Positions 53,049 through 62,250 are shown, counted from the first letter of the stretch. The stretch is 64,000 bases of DNA from Candidatus Latescibacterota bacterium (GCA_022826515.1 JAJDUT010000061.1:11659-75658); one strand, 5' to 3'. The notes: a model not told the origin generated them from the letters alone. Numbers and translations: made by a program.

Positions 53049-53186
53049 TAAGCTGACGTTACGCAGCACGATGTGGGTCGGCCATTTCGACAGGCTCAAT
53101 GACCAGCGACTGAGCTTATTGAAGTCGGCCACTGAGCTCGTCGAAGTGGCCCTGTAAAGCAGAGAATGCGTAACGTCAGTGATAAG
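53046..53186. mobile_element. MITE-like element with 13-bp inverted ends and 7-bp target duplication
   Basis: CTGACGTTACGCA (53053-53065) and its exact reverse complement (53167-53179) bound a 127-bp non-coding element. Both sides are flanked by TGATAAG (53046-53052 and 53180-53186), as expected for a 7-bp target-site duplication; the left copy includes the stop codon of the preceding gene. The interior carries TTCGACAGGCTCAATGACC-like and GAGCTCGTCGAAGTG inverted halves, a common palindromic motif. No transposase is encoded. Dispersed repeats at 43050 and 63812 share its end. Confidence 0.75.
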
Positions 53187-53276
53187 GTAATCCGCAAATG
53201 GATGCAGATGGATGCAGAATTTTAGGGCCGTATAGGATGACCAACGCGACTATTGGCCGACCTTGGGTTCGCCGCT

Positions 53277-54449
53277 ATGCGTCGGCTAGCTGAACTGGCC
53301 GCCAAAGAGCGGCGGCGGGTCGTAGGGCTAATGTCCGGCACCTCGGCCGACGGGATTGACGCCGTGCTAGTCGATCTGTGGGGCTGTGGCGAATCCACGC
53401 GCTACGAGGTTTTGTCCTTTATCACCACGCCGCTGCCCAGCGATTTGCGGCGCGAGGTGTTCGCCCTCTTTGCCGAGGATGCGTCGCTCGACGCCCTGTG
53501 CCGGGTCAACTTCGCCCTCGGCGAGGCGTTTGCCACCGCAGCCCTAGCCGCAGCCGAGCAGGCCAACCTCAACCCCGAAACCATCGACCTGATCGGTTCG
53601 CACGGGCAAACCGTGCGTCATTTGCCAGCCAGCGGAGCCACCTTGCAGATTGGCGAGCCAGCCGTCATTGCCGTGCGCACGGGCGCGGTGACCATTGCGG
53701 ATTTTCGTACAGCCGACATGGCCGTTTGCGGCGAGGGCGCACCGCTGGTACCCCTAGTAGATCACCTGCTCTTTGCTGGGCACGAGGGGCGTCTGCTGCT
53801 CAATATCGGCGGGATCGCCAACATCACGGCCCTGCCGCCCAACGCCGATGCCAGCGCAATACGGGCCTTTGACCTAGGACCGGGCAACATGCTCATCGAC
53901 GCGGCCGTGGCACACTGCACCGACGGCCGCGAGCACTTCGATCGCGGGGGTATGCGGGCGTCGTGGGGGCGCGTCGATGAAGCCCTGCTAGCCGAACTGA
54001 TGCGCCACAGCTTCTTACAGCGCGAGCCACCCAAATCCACCGGGCGCGAGGAATTTGGCGAGCCGTTCCTCGCGGAAATTCTCCAGCGCGGCACGTGGCG
54101 CGACGACGATTTGATCGCTACGCTGACCGCGTTTACCGTGCAATCCATTGCCGAGGGCATTCGCCGCTTCTGTCTTTCGGCTGAGCTCAAGTCGAAGCCC
54201 GGCGAGTTCGCCAAGCTCTGGGTCGGCGGCGGCGGCGTCCACAATCCGCGCATTATGGCCGGGCTGCGCCACGAGTTGCCAGATATAGCGGTAAAGTCGC
54301 TAGCCGACCTAGGCGTCGATCCAGACGCGCGCGAAGCGCTCTCCTTCGCGGTCCTCGCCAACGAGACGCTGATGGGCCGCACCGGCAATATCCCAGCCGT
54401 CACCCGCGCCCAGCGCCCAGTTATCCTCGGCAAAATCGCCCTGCCGTGA
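53277..54449 (+). CDS. anmK: Anhydro-N-acetylmuramic acid kinase
   Basis: A 390-residue sugar kinase that phosphorylates and opens anhydro-MurNAc released by wall turnover. GLMSGTSADGIDAVLVDL (17-34), GSHGQTVRH, DFRTADMAVCGEGAPLVP, NIGGIANIT and GPGNMLID are all AnmK signatures. The ATG at 53277 is closest to the family start. Followed by a palindrome at 54455. Fits with the LysM amidase, MurA and MazG elsewhere only as general wall and nucleotide metabolism. Confidence 0.95.
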   Translation: MRRLAELAAKERRRVVGLMSGTSADGIDAVLVDLWGCGESTRYEVLSFITTPLPSDLRREVFALFAEDASLDALCRVNFALGEAFATAALAAAEQANLNPETIDLIGSHGQTVRHLPASGATLQIGEPAVIAVRTGAVTIADFRTADMAVCGEGAPLVPLVDHLLFAGHEGRLLLNIGGIANITALPPNADASAIRAFDLGPGNMLIDAAVAHCTDGREHFDRGGMRASWGRVDEALLAELMRHSFLQREPPKSTGREEFGEPFLAEILQRGTWRDDDLIATLTAFTVQSIAEGIRRFCLSAELKSKPGEFAKLWVGGGGVHNPRIMAGLRHELPDIAVKSLADLGVDPDAREALSFAVLANETLMGRTGNIPAVTRAQRPVILGKIALP

Positions 54450-54454
54450 ACCGC

Positions 54455-54482
54455 GTAGGGGCGACCGATCGGTCGCCCCTAC
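54455..54482. repeat. Perfect 28-bp palindrome after anmK
   Basis: GTAGGGGCGACCGA followed by its exact reverse complement, six bases after the anmK stop. It may act as a transcription barrier or processing site, but the following bases (ATTTGATAAAAA) are not a strong T run. Related in its GTAGGGG ends to the palindrome at 43116. Confidence 0.85.
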
Positions 54483-54554
54483 ATTTGATAAAAATCCGCG
54501 CTGCCAATATGTTTGCCCGCTAGCTTTTTCGACATATACCACAAAGGATACCCA

Positions 54555-57452
54555 ATGGCCCACCGCGATTTTGAACTGCTGCGCGACGAAGAAATTCCCG
54601 AGCTCAATACCCGCGCCTTGCTCTACCGGCACCGCACCGGCTGCGAAATCGTCTCGCTGATCAACGACGACGAAAACAAGGTTTTTGGCATCAACTTCCG
54701 CACCCCGCCAGCCGATTCGACCGGCATTGCCCACATCCTCGAACACTCGGTGCTATGCGGCTCGCGCAAGTACCCGGTCAAGGAGCCGTTTGTCGAGCTA
54801 ATCAAAGGCTCGCTCAACACCTTCCTCAACGCCTTCACCTATCCAGACAAAACCTGCTACCCGGTCGCCAGCACCAACGTGCAGGATTTCTACAACCTGA
54901 TCGACGTGTACCTCGACGCCGTATTCTACCCGAGGCTGACGCCGGAAGTCCTGCAACAGGAAGGCTGGCACTACGAGCTAGAAGCCCCCGGCGACCCGCT
55001 GCGCTACAAAGGCGTGGTATTTAACGAAATGAAGGGCGCGTATTCCGATCCCGAGCGGATTCTAGGCGAGCGCATCCAGCAATCCATCTTTCCCGACACC
55101 ACCTACGGCGTGGATTCCGGCGGCGACCCGCGCCACATCCCGGCCCTCACCTTCGACCAGTTCAAGCGCTTCCACGACGACTTTTATCACCCGTCCAACG
55201 CTCGCATCTACTTCTACGGCGACGACGACCCCGAGCAGCGCCTCGCGCTGTTGCACGACTATCTAAGCTCCTACGAGGAACATTCCGTTGACTCTACCAT
55301 CGGCACTCAGCCGCGCTTTGCCGCACCCAAGCGGCAGCAATTTCCCTATGCGGTCAATCCAAACGCGGTCGAAGAGCCAAAGTACTTTGTCGCGCTCACT
55401 TGGCTGTTGCAAGACGCGATTGACGCCGACGAGCGCCGTGCCCTCCAAGTGCTCGAACACGCGCTGCTCGGCACTCCAGGGTCTCCGCTGCGCAAAGCCC
55501 TGATCGACTCTGGGCTGGGCGAGGATTTGACCGGCAGCGGGCTAGAGGTCGAGTTGGCGGAGATGTTCTTCAGCGTGGGTCTGAAGGGCGTACAACAGGC
55601 CGATGTCGATGCAGTCGAGGCGCTGATCTTGCAGCACCTCGGCGACTTGGCGGACGGCGGGATTGACCAAGGGATGGTCGCGGCCGCGTTGCACACGGCG
55701 GAGTTCCGGTTCCGGGAAAACAACACCGGGTCCTTTCCGCGCGGCTTGGGGCTGATGCTGCGGCTGTTGACCAACTGGCTCTACGACCGCGACCCCTTCA
55801 CGCCCTTGCGCTTTGCCGACTCCTTCGCCGCGCTCAAGGCCAAGCTAGCGGCGGACGATCGCTATTTAGAGGGGCTGATTCAACGCCATTTCCTAGACAA
55901 CTCACACCGTACGACCGTAGTCCTTCAGCCCGATGCCGAACTGGGGACACGGCTAGAAGAGGAAGAGATCGCACGCCTAGCAGCGGCTCGGGCGGACATG
56001 AGCCACGCGGATTTAGAAGAACTGGTCGCATCCACCGCAAAGCTCAAGCATCTACAAGAAAAACCCGACGCGCCCGAAGACCTAGCCAAATTGCCTCGCC
56101 TGCAATTGAGCGACCTCGACAAAGCAATCAAAACCGTGCCTCGGCAAGAGGACCAAATCGCCGAGGTGCCAGTACTCCACCACGACCTCTTCACCAATGG
56201 CATAGTCTATCTCGACGTAGGCTGCGATCTGCGAGTGTTGCCCCAAGAGCTTTTACCCTATATCCCGCTCTTTGGCCGCGCCCTGCTGGAGATGGGTACC
56301 GAACGCATGAGCTTCGTCGAGTTGCAACAGCGGATCGGCAGCCAGACCGGCGGCCTGAGTGCTCACTCAATGGTGGGTGCGCGCCCCGATGGCGGGCCGG
56401 CCGCGGCGTACCTCTTTTTGCGCGGCAAGGCCATGGCCGACCGGGTCTCCGACCTGACGGCGATTGTGCGCGACGTGCTGCTAGAGGGCCGCCTCGACGA
56501 TCAGGAGCGCTTCTTGCAGATGGCCTTAGAAGAGCGGGCCAGCGCCGAGGCCGGGCTGGTGCCGGGCGGGCATCGGGTGGTATTGACGCGGCTGCGCGCG
56601 CAATTCGACGAGACCGGCTGGCTCGCCGAGCAGATGCGCGGCTTGAGCTATCTGTTCTTCTTGCGGCAGCTCATCAACGACATCCGTAGCGACTGGCCGG
56701 CCGTGCAGGCGCGGCTGGAGCAAATCCGCGCCCTGCTGGTCAACCGGCCGGGCATGCTGTGCAACGCGACCGTGGCCGGCGGCGACCGCGCTGCGTGCGA
56801 CCAGAGCCTAGCAGCACTGCTGCGCGAGTTGCCGCAAGAGGCGCACTCGCCCGCGACTTGGACGCCGAGCCTGACCGCGGCCGATGAGGGCCTGACCGCT
56901 CCCGCCCAAGTCAACTACGTGGGCAAAGCGGCGAACCTCTTCGCACTTGGCTACGAATTGGACGGATCCTCGGCCGTCATCACGCGCTACTTGGCCACCA
57001 CTTGGCTCTGGGATAGGGTGCGAGTGCAAGGCGGAGCCTACGGGGCCTTTTGCTCCCTCGATCCGTTTACCGGCGTGTTCGCGTACGGGTCGTACCGCGA
57101 CCCCAACCTGCTGGAGACGCTACAGGTGTACGACCAAAGTGGAGCCTTCCTGCGCGACCATCCGATCAGCCGCGACGAGCTGACCAAGGCCATCATCGGC
57201 ACCATCGGCGACATCGACTCTTACCAGCTCCCCGACGCCAAGGGCTACGCCTCGCTGACGCGCTACTTGACCGGCATCGACGACGACTATCGCCAGCAAA
57301 TGCGCGACCAAGTCTTGGGCACCAAGGCCGAGCACTTTGCGGAGTTTGCTGCCGTGCTGGACCAAGTCGGCGCAGCGGGTCGGGTTGCGGTGCTGGGATC
57401 GGCGGATGCGATTGAACGCGCAAATTGGCTGACGCCGGTCAAGGTGCTGTGA
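54555..57452 (+). CDS. M16C presequence-protease-like metallopeptidase
   Basis: A 965-residue protein of the PreP/Cym1 type: two pairs of M16 domains. The inverted zinc motif H60-x-x-E63-H64 sits in AHILEHSVLCGSRKYPVKEPFVELIKGSL, and the third ligand Glu is in VVFNEMKGAYSDP (about residue 155). The second half lacks the motif, as expected. It degrades peptides, including cleaved signal sequences. ATG 54555 has AAAGGA just upstream. No signal peptide seen, so probably cytoplasmic. Confidence 0.93.
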   Translation: MAHRDFELLRDEEIPELNTRALLYRHRTGCEIVSLINDDENKVFGINFRTPPADSTGIAHILEHSVLCGSRKYPVKEPFVELIKGSLNTFLNAFTYPDKTCYPVASTNVQDFYNLIDVYLDAVFYPRLTPEVLQQEGWHYELEAPGDPLRYKGVVFNEMKGAYSDPERILGERIQQSIFPDTTYGVDSGGDPRHIPALTFDQFKRFHDDFYHPSNARIYFYGDDDPEQRLALLHDYLSSYEEHSVDSTIGTQPRFAAPKRQQFPYAVNPNAVEEPKYFVALTWLLQDAIDADERRALQVLEHALLGTPGSPLRKALIDSGLGEDLTGSGLEVELAEMFFSVGLKGVQQADVDAVEALILQHLGDLADGGIDQGMVAAALHTAEFRFRENNTGSFPRGLGLMLRLLTNWLYDRDPFTPLRFADSFAALKAKLAADDRYLEGLIQRHFLDNSHRTTVVLQPDAELGTRLEEEEIARLAAARADMSHADLEELVASTAKLKHLQEKPDAPEDLAKLPRLQLSDLDKAIKTVPRQEDQIAEVPVLHHDLFTNGIVYLDVGCDLRVLPQELLPYIPLFGRALLEMGTERMSFVELQQRIGSQTGGLSAHSMVGARPDGGPAAAYLFLRGKAMADRVSDLTAIVRDVLLEGRLDDQERFLQMALEERASAEAGLVPGGHRVVLTRLRAQFDETGWLAEQMRGLSYLFFLRQLINDIRSDWPAVQARLEQIRALLVNRPGMLCNATVAGGDRAACDQSLAALLRELPQEAHSPATWTPSLTAADEGLTAPAQVNYVGKAANLFALGYELDGSSAVITRYLATTWLWDRVRVQGGAYGAFCSLDPFTGVFAYGSYRDPNLLETLQVYDQSGAFLRDHPISRDELTKAIIGTIGDIDSYQLPDAKGYASLTRYLTGIDDDYRQQMRDQVLGTKAEHFAEFAAVLDQVGAAGRVAVLGSADAIERANWLTPVKVL

Positions 57453-57563
57453 ATTTCGACTAGCGGAAAAATTATTTGCGCGAGCAATTCGGGGTGAAGA
57501 TGGAGCGCGTATCCGCGCCGATCACCTACGAGGTGTTGGTGCTGAAAGGCGCAAAATAAGCGT

Positions 57564-58829
57564 TCACGCGCCCTCGCCTGCCAGGCGTTTGGCGTACTCG
57601 CCGCGCGGGATGCGGAAGTAGCCCTGAAAGTAGAGCACGCCCGCGGCCGTAATCACGGCACTGCACAAAAACAACGCCCGATACCCCAGCGCGTCGATCA
57701 TCCAGCCGCCGCCGAGCGAAACGCTAGCAATGCTGATGCCGTAGGCCATAGTCAGCGCCGAACTCATAGTCACCCGCCAGCGCTCGGGGACCAGCTCCTG
57801 CTGAAAGACGATATAGACCGAGCGGCGGACCGAACTGAGAGCGACCAAGGCCATACAGGCGGCTCCGGCCACCGCCCAATGGGCGATCAAGGCCATCGGT
57901 ATGAGGCACAGCACCATCGCCCCAGCCCCCACGGTTATCACCGGCACTCTCCCAAAACGCCGACTGAGCGCAGGAGCGGCCAGCGCAGTACAGGCGGCTA
58001 GGAGCTGACCCCCGGCAGTCAAGCTGCCGATCAGCGCCGTGGAGACCCCGAGGCCGTCGTCCATATAGACATTGAAGAAGACGCGGAGACTGTTTTCCGC
58101 GGCCATCTGCAGGAAGGTGACCAAGCTCAAGGCGAGGACGATAGCCAAGGGAAAGGGCGTCGCCTCGCCGCGTTCCCTAGCGGGCGGTTTGGGCGGACGG
58201 GAGCGGGTTGCAGCAATAGCACCGGCGCTGATGAATAACACGCCAGCGGCCAGCAGCAGCGGATAGCGATAGGGGGCCGGGTGGTCTTCGGGCAGGCCGA
58301 GGAGCGCGGAGAACAGGCCGGGCAGCAGGCCGCCGCACAGACTACCGGCAAAACCCGCCAGCGGCCACAGCGCCACCTGAGTCGAGAACACGTGATTGCG
58401 CAGGCGCGGCGGGCAGATCAGCGTCAGGAAGGGAATCGAGCAAACGAGGAAGAGCGTATTGCCGAGGACGCCGAGGGCATACGCCGCCATGATCCAAGCG
58501 AGCTGCGCGGCGGTAGGAGCAAACTCGCTGAGGGGCAACAAGCCAAAACCGAGGGCGGCGACCACCATGCCGACGATCATGCTCCGACGCGCCCCCCAGC
58601 GGTTGGCCAACAGGCCCGCGGGCATGCTCAAGAGGGCAAACGACAATGCGCCAACGGCATTGACTTGGCCGATCAATTGGGGGCCATAGCCTAGGCGCAA
58701 AAGATAGAGATTGAGCAGGACGGTATAGACGCCGCCGAAAATCGTAAAGCCGATCAAGGCTTGGCTGAACAGCACCAAGCGCACGTCGCGGTTGAAAAGC
58801 GCCAGCGCCTCGCGGTGAGTGGAGACCAA
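57564..58829 (-). CDS. Major facilitator superfamily transporter
   Basis: A 421-residue protein with about twelve membrane helices in two halves and a charged central loop (SRPPKPPARERGE). GLLANRWGARRSMIVG between helices 2 and 3 is the MFS motif A; SRRFGRVPVI repeats it in the second half. Substrate unknown. TTG start at 58829 without a clear ribosome site. Between it and the preceding gene (57453-57563) lies a short remnant-like frame but no clear gene. Confidence 0.85.
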   Translation of the reverse strand: MVSTHREALALFNRDVRLVLFSQALIGFTIFGGVYTVLLNLYLLRLGYGPQLIGQVNAVGALSFALLSMPAGLLANRWGARRSMIVGMVVAALGFGLLPLSEFAPTAAQLAWIMAAYALGVLGNTLFLVCSIPFLTLICPPRLRNHVFSTQVALWPLAGFAGSLCGGLLPGLFSALLGLPEDHPAPYRYPLLLAAGVLFISAGAIAATRSRPPKPPARERGEATPFPLAIVLALSLVTFLQMAAENSLRVFFNVYMDDGLGVSTALIGSLTAGGQLLAACTALAAPALSRRFGRVPVITVGAGAMVLCLIPMALIAHWAVAGAACMALVALSSVRRSVYIVFQQELVPERWRVTMSSALTMAYGISIASVSLGGGWMIDALGYRALFLCSAVITAAGVLYFQGYFRIPRGEYAKRLAGEGA

Positions 58830-58920
58830 TTTCTTTTTTGACGAAACGGGAGAGGTCGGTTATGTATAGGGCGGTAAATCAACGGCTCGCGGCGAATAAA
58901 GGCAATGCAGCAGAGGCGAT

Positions 58921-59823
58921 ATGGCACGCAGCAGAATTCTTTGGTGCTTGTTGACATGGGCACCAAGCGTCTTAGCCCAAGAGATAGTCCAAGTGCAGAC
59001 GTCGGCTGGCACCATGCACGAGTTGGCCCGCGTCGCCGCCGGTTATTTTGCAATGGGATCGGCCGCGGGACGGGCGGACGAGCAGCCGGTTCACCAAATC
59101 TACCTCGACGATTTCTACATCGACCGCTTTGAGGTCAACAACGACCAGTACGCGGCCTTTTTGAACGACATTGACCGCAACGCAGACGAGGAAGGACACC
59201 TGCTGCTCGATGTGCGCGACTCCGACGTGCAGATCCTCTACAACGACGCGGGATACACAGCCGTTCCCGGCACCGCACAGCGGCCGGTCGCCGAAGTCTC
59301 GTGGTACGGTGCCCGCGCCTATTGCACTTGGGCCGGCATGCAGTTGCCGACCGAGGCCATGTGGGAAAAGGCCGCCCGCGGCATTGACGGCCGCATCTAC
59401 CCCTGGGGCGATTCCATCGACCGCAGCCGGGCCAACTACGGCAAAAAAGGCTGCTGCCGCGGCGATGCCAGCGACGGGTTTTTCGACTCGGCCCCGGTCG
59501 GCTCTTATCAGCGCGGGGTTTCTCCCTATGGGGCCTACGATATGGGCGGCAATGTCTGGGAGTGGGTGGTGGATTGGTACGGCGAGGATTACTACGCGCA
59601 AAGTCCCGAGCGCGACCCGCAGGGGCCGGATACAGGTATCAGCCGAGTGCTGCGAGGTGGGTCAATGAGCAGCGATCCGTATCGCCTGCGTGCCACCGAC
59701 CGCAGCGGGCTGCCGCCTTCAGTGACCTACATCATCGTCGGATTTCGCTGCGCTGCGCGCGAGCTTCCCGCCACGGCAGTGCAGTCCACAAGTTGGGGAC
59801 AAATAAAGCGCGATGCGCGGTGA
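58921..59823 (+). CDS. Exported FGE-sulfatase-fold protein, lacking the catalytic cysteines
   Basis: A 300-residue protein with a signal peptide (ILWCLLTWAPSVLA). The domain shows the formylglycine-generating-enzyme fold: VAAGYFAMGSAAG, HQIYLDDFYIDRFEVNNDQYAAFL, PVAEVSWYGARAYCTWAGMQLPTEAMWEKAARG, YDMGGNVWEWVVDWY and RVLRGGS. In true FGE a Cys pair follows RGGSW; here the segment is RGGSMSSDPYRL with none, so it is unlikely to generate formylglycine. GldJ and GldK of type IX secretion share this fold, but a link to the SprA-like protein is speculative. Confidence 0.82.
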   Translation: MARSRILWCLLTWAPSVLAQEIVQVQTSAGTMHELARVAAGYFAMGSAAGRADEQPVHQIYLDDFYIDRFEVNNDQYAAFLNDIDRNADEEGHLLLDVRDSDVQILYNDAGYTAVPGTAQRPVAEVSWYGARAYCTWAGMQLPTEAMWEKAARGIDGRIYPWGDSIDRSRANYGKKGCCRGDASDGFFDSAPVGSYQRGVSPYGAYDMGGNVWEWVVDWYGEDYYAQSPERDPQGPDTGISRVLRGGSMSSDPYRLRATDRSGLPPSVTYIIVGFRCAARELPATAVQSTSWGQIKRDAR

Positions 59824-59840
59824 ACCGCACAAATGCAAAC

Positions 59841-59870
59841 AGCCCCTCAGCTTGTGCAAGCTGAGGGGCT
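59841..59870 (-). terminator. Terminator hairpin downstream of tRNA-Phe
   Basis: AGCCCCTCAGCTT pairs with AAGCTGAGGGGCT around GTGC, a 13-bp stem. On the minus strand it is followed by GTTTGCATTTG. It lies 11 bases after the tRNA and also 17 bases after the FGE-like stop on the + strand, so it may serve both. Confidence 0.7.
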
Positions 59871-59881
59871 AGTTATAATAG

Positions 59882-59957
59882 TGGTGGCGCCTCGCGGAAT
59901 CGAACCGCGGACACAGAGATTTTCAGTCTCCTGCTCTACCTACTGAGCTAAAGCGCC
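59882..59957 (-). tRNA. tRNA-Phe (GAA)
   Basis: A 76-nt cloverleaf on the minus strand: acceptor GGCGCTT/AGGCGCC, D arm TAGCTCAGTAGGTAGAGCA, anticodon stem GGAGA/TCTCT with loop CTGAAAA (anticodon GAA), T arm CGCGG/CCGCG with TTCGATT, discriminator A and encoded CCA at 59884-59882. Confidence 0.97.
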
Positions 59958-60012
59958 ACCAAAAGGAAAATTAAAATTAAAGCCCCTTCATTTGCATTGT
60001 CAAGGATGCGCC

Positions 60013-60534
60013 ATGCCCGTCTCAATCATCCCGTTTAACATGCCCGAACCCGCTGCCATTCCCCCCCACATCGTCGCCTCGCTCGAAGCGATGTCTCCAG
60101 ACGAGGCCGTAATCCAAGGCATGGACTTGCTGCTGGGTATTGAAGCGGCAGACACCATCGTATACGAGCGCGTCGGCCAAGGGGTAGTCCACACGGCTGG
60201 CGCGGGAGCCGAGGTTTTACAACGGGTGTTAGAACAAGACGGCGTGCGCTCCTTCGCCGATCAGGACGGGGTCGGGCACTCCGCGTTGTTGCTAGTGGGA
60301 CAGGCCAGCGCCGACGAAGAAAGCCCCCTGCCAGCAGGAGTGGTGCGATTCCTCCTAGAGGGGGCTGAAGGCGGGTCTATCGGCTTTAGTTACGTGTTGC
60401 CGCTCAAAGCTAGCGACGGCCCGCTATGGGGCGCGTTGACGCTGATTCGCCGCGCGGCGAGCGGGCCGCTCAACCACGAGCAGCCCAACCTGTGCGAGGG
60501 TATGCGGCGCGTGTTGAGCCGGCTGGGCGATTAG
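60013..60534 (+). CDS. GAF-like domain protein of unknown function
   Basis: A 173-residue soluble protein. The layout (helix with SPDEAVIQGMDLLLGIEAADTIVYERVGQ, two central strands, then GSIGFSYVLPLKASDGPLWGALTLIRRA and a final helix NHEQPNLCEGMRRVLSRLG) is that of a GAF domain, but no ligand motif is seen. ATG 60013 is preceded by AAGGA. Its end overlaps tail-to-tail with the glutaredoxin-like gene by four bases. Confidence 0.65.
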   Translation: MPVSIIPFNMPEPAAIPPHIVASLEAMSPDEAVIQGMDLLLGIEAADTIVYERVGQGVVHTAGAGAEVLQRVLEQDGVRSFADQDGVGHSALLLVGQASADEESPLPAGVVRFLLEGAEGGSIGFSYVLPLKASDGPLWGALTLIRRAASGPLNHEQPNLCEGMRRVLSRLGD

Positions 60535-60800
60535 GCCGAGACCGGCTCTACGACTCCGTTTGCCAGCATCCACGCCTCGACCTCACTGCCATCGACATCG
60601 GCTAGCATCTGGCCGTTGATCTCGACGCAGGGCGAGAGGGGCTGGCCGCTTTTCTGTACCATCTCAGCGTAAATATCGGGATTGTTGATAATGTCTTTGT
60701 CTTCGTATGCCAAGCTGTATTTGGCGAAGGTGGTGCGCACGCTATTGCTCCAGCCGCAAACCGGCTTCAAATAGGCGACGATATGGGGGGCTTCAGCCAT
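60531..60800 (-). CDS. Glutaredoxin-like protein with CGWS active site
   Basis: An 89-residue thioredoxin-fold protein. LKPVCGWSNSVRTTFAKYSLAYEDKDI contains a monothiol-type CxxS (C15-G-W-S) in place of CPYC or CGFS, and QPLSPCVEINGQMLADVDGSEVEAWM keeps the cis-Pro region (here SPCVEI) and the DVDG glutathione-binding turn. Roles could be redox or Fe-S related; the motif differs from the CGFS of iron-sulfur glutaredoxins. Confidence 0.8.
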   Translation of the reverse strand: MAEAPHIVAYLKPVCGWSNSVRTTFAKYSLAYEDKDIINNPDIYAEMVQKSGQPLSPCVEINGQMLADVDGSEVEAWMLANGVVEPVSA

Positions 60801-60892
60801 GATTGAAATTCCTTTCTGGCGTGATAGAAACGATTTTGCGTTTGGTGGAATATAGAGATGCGCCCCTCTCTGTCAAGCAAAGCATTGAGCGA

Positions 60893-60921
60893 TTGACGAA
60901 CCGCATACCCAATGTTACATT
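60893..60921 (+). promoter_or_regulatory. Sigma70-like promoter for murA
   Basis: TTGACG (60893-60898), exact 17-bp spacer, TACATT (60916-60921). The murA ATG at 60979 follows with a good CAGGAG. Confidence 0.65.
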
Positions 60922-60978
60922 CGGAATATCCCCCTCCTCTTGGTGTGTTTGCCCGTCATCTTAACTTCAGGAGTAGTA

Positions 60979-62250
60979 ATGAGTTCTACCGAAGTTCTTT
61001 TCGTGCGCGGCGGACGTCCTCTCCAAGGTGAGGTTGAGGTCCAAGGCTCCAAAAACGCCGCTTTGCCCATGTTGGCCGCTTCGCTGTTGGCCACTGAAGG
61101 GCAAACCGTTTTGCACCGGGTCCCCCCGGTCAACGACGTATTGGTGGCCTTAGAAGTGTTGCGCCGGCTCGGCGCGCGCGTCGATTACGATGCCACCGCA
61201 GGCGTAGCCATCCTAGACACACGCGATGTCAAAGAAACCCAGCTTCCCGCAGATTTGACCAATCGCTTCCGCGCCTCGCTGCTTTTCGTCGGTCCGCTGT
61301 TGGCCCGCTTTGGCCGCGCTTGGATCCAAGAGGTCGGCGGCTGCACGATTGGCTCGCGGCCAACCGACTATCACTATCGCGGCTTTGCCCGGCTCGGTGC
61401 CGAAATCGAAGGCGTCAACGGCGGCGGCATCGGCGTGGTGGCCAAGCAGCTATCCGGTGCCTTTATGTACTGCGATGTGCCCAGCCATACCGGGGTGGAA
61501 AACCTCGTTATGGCCTCCTGCCTAGCAGCGGGTGAGTCCGCAATCGAAAACGCGGCCTCCGACCCAGAGATCGTCGATTTTACATCGCTGCTGCAAAAGA
61601 TGGGTGCCCAAATCGAAGGGGTCGGTACGCGGCGAGTGCATATCAAGGGAGTCCGCGAGTTAGTAGGTGCCGAGCACACGATCATGTACGATCGACTCGA
61701 TGCCGGTCTGATGATGATGGCGAGCGCAATTACCGGCGGCGACATTGCCCTCAAAGGCGTGGAGCGCGATCACCTGTACGTCTTTGAAGCCAAGCTCCAG
61801 CAAATGGGCGTCGAGATGACAGAGGAAGGGGCGTGGATGCGGGTGCGCGGGCCAGAAACCTTGTCGCCGATCAACGTAGTCACCACCTTTTACCCTGGCT
61901 TCCCAACGGACCTACAGCCTGGGATAACGGCCTTGGCGTGCATGGCCAAAGGCGACAGCTACATCCGCGAGACCGTATTCGAAGATCGCCTCGGCCACGT
62001 CAAGGCCCTGCGCTCCTTCGGCGCTCGCCTTGCGCCGGAAAAGGACCACTTGGTGTTGGTACACGGGCCAGCTCAGCTCAAAGGGGCCAAGGTCAAGGCC
62101 ATGGACATTCGCGCCGGAGCCGCCTGCGTACTCGCCGGTCTAGCGGCCGAGGGCTGCACCGAGATCGGCAACCTCTACCAACTCGACCGAGGGCATGCCC
62201 ACATTGAGCGCCGCCTGCGGGCCTTGGACGCTGACATCGAAAGACACTGA
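60979..62250 (+). CDS. murA: UDP-N-acetylglucosamine 1-carboxyvinyltransferase
   Basis: A 423-residue EPSP-synthase-fold enzyme, first committed step of peptidoglycan synthesis. GSKNAALPM carries K25-N26; the catalytic loop GGCTIGSRPTDYH has the reactive Cys (C122; C115 in E. coli) that fosfomycin alkylates, so it is of the fosfomycin-sensitive type. The C terminus GHAHIERRLRALDADIER is standard. Own promoter upstream and terminator downstream make it monocistronic. Confidence 0.97.
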   Translation: MSSTEVLFVRGGRPLQGEVEVQGSKNAALPMLAASLLATEGQTVLHRVPPVNDVLVALEVLRRLGARVDYDATAGVAILDTRDVKETQLPADLTNRFRASLLFVGPLLARFGRAWIQEVGGCTIGSRPTDYHYRGFARLGAEIEGVNGGGIGVVAKQLSGAFMYCDVPSHTGVENLVMASCLAAGESAIENAASDPEIVDFTSLLQKMGAQIEGVGTRRVHIKGVRELVGAEHTIMYDRLDAGLMMMASAITGGDIALKGVERDHLYVFEAKLQQMGVEMTEEGAWMRVRGPETLSPINVVTTFYPGFPTDLQPGITALACMAKGDSYIRETVFEDRLGHVKALRSFGARLAPEKDHLVLVHGPAQLKGAKVKAMDIRAGAACVLAGLAAEGCTEIGNLYQLDRGHAHIERRLRALDADIERH

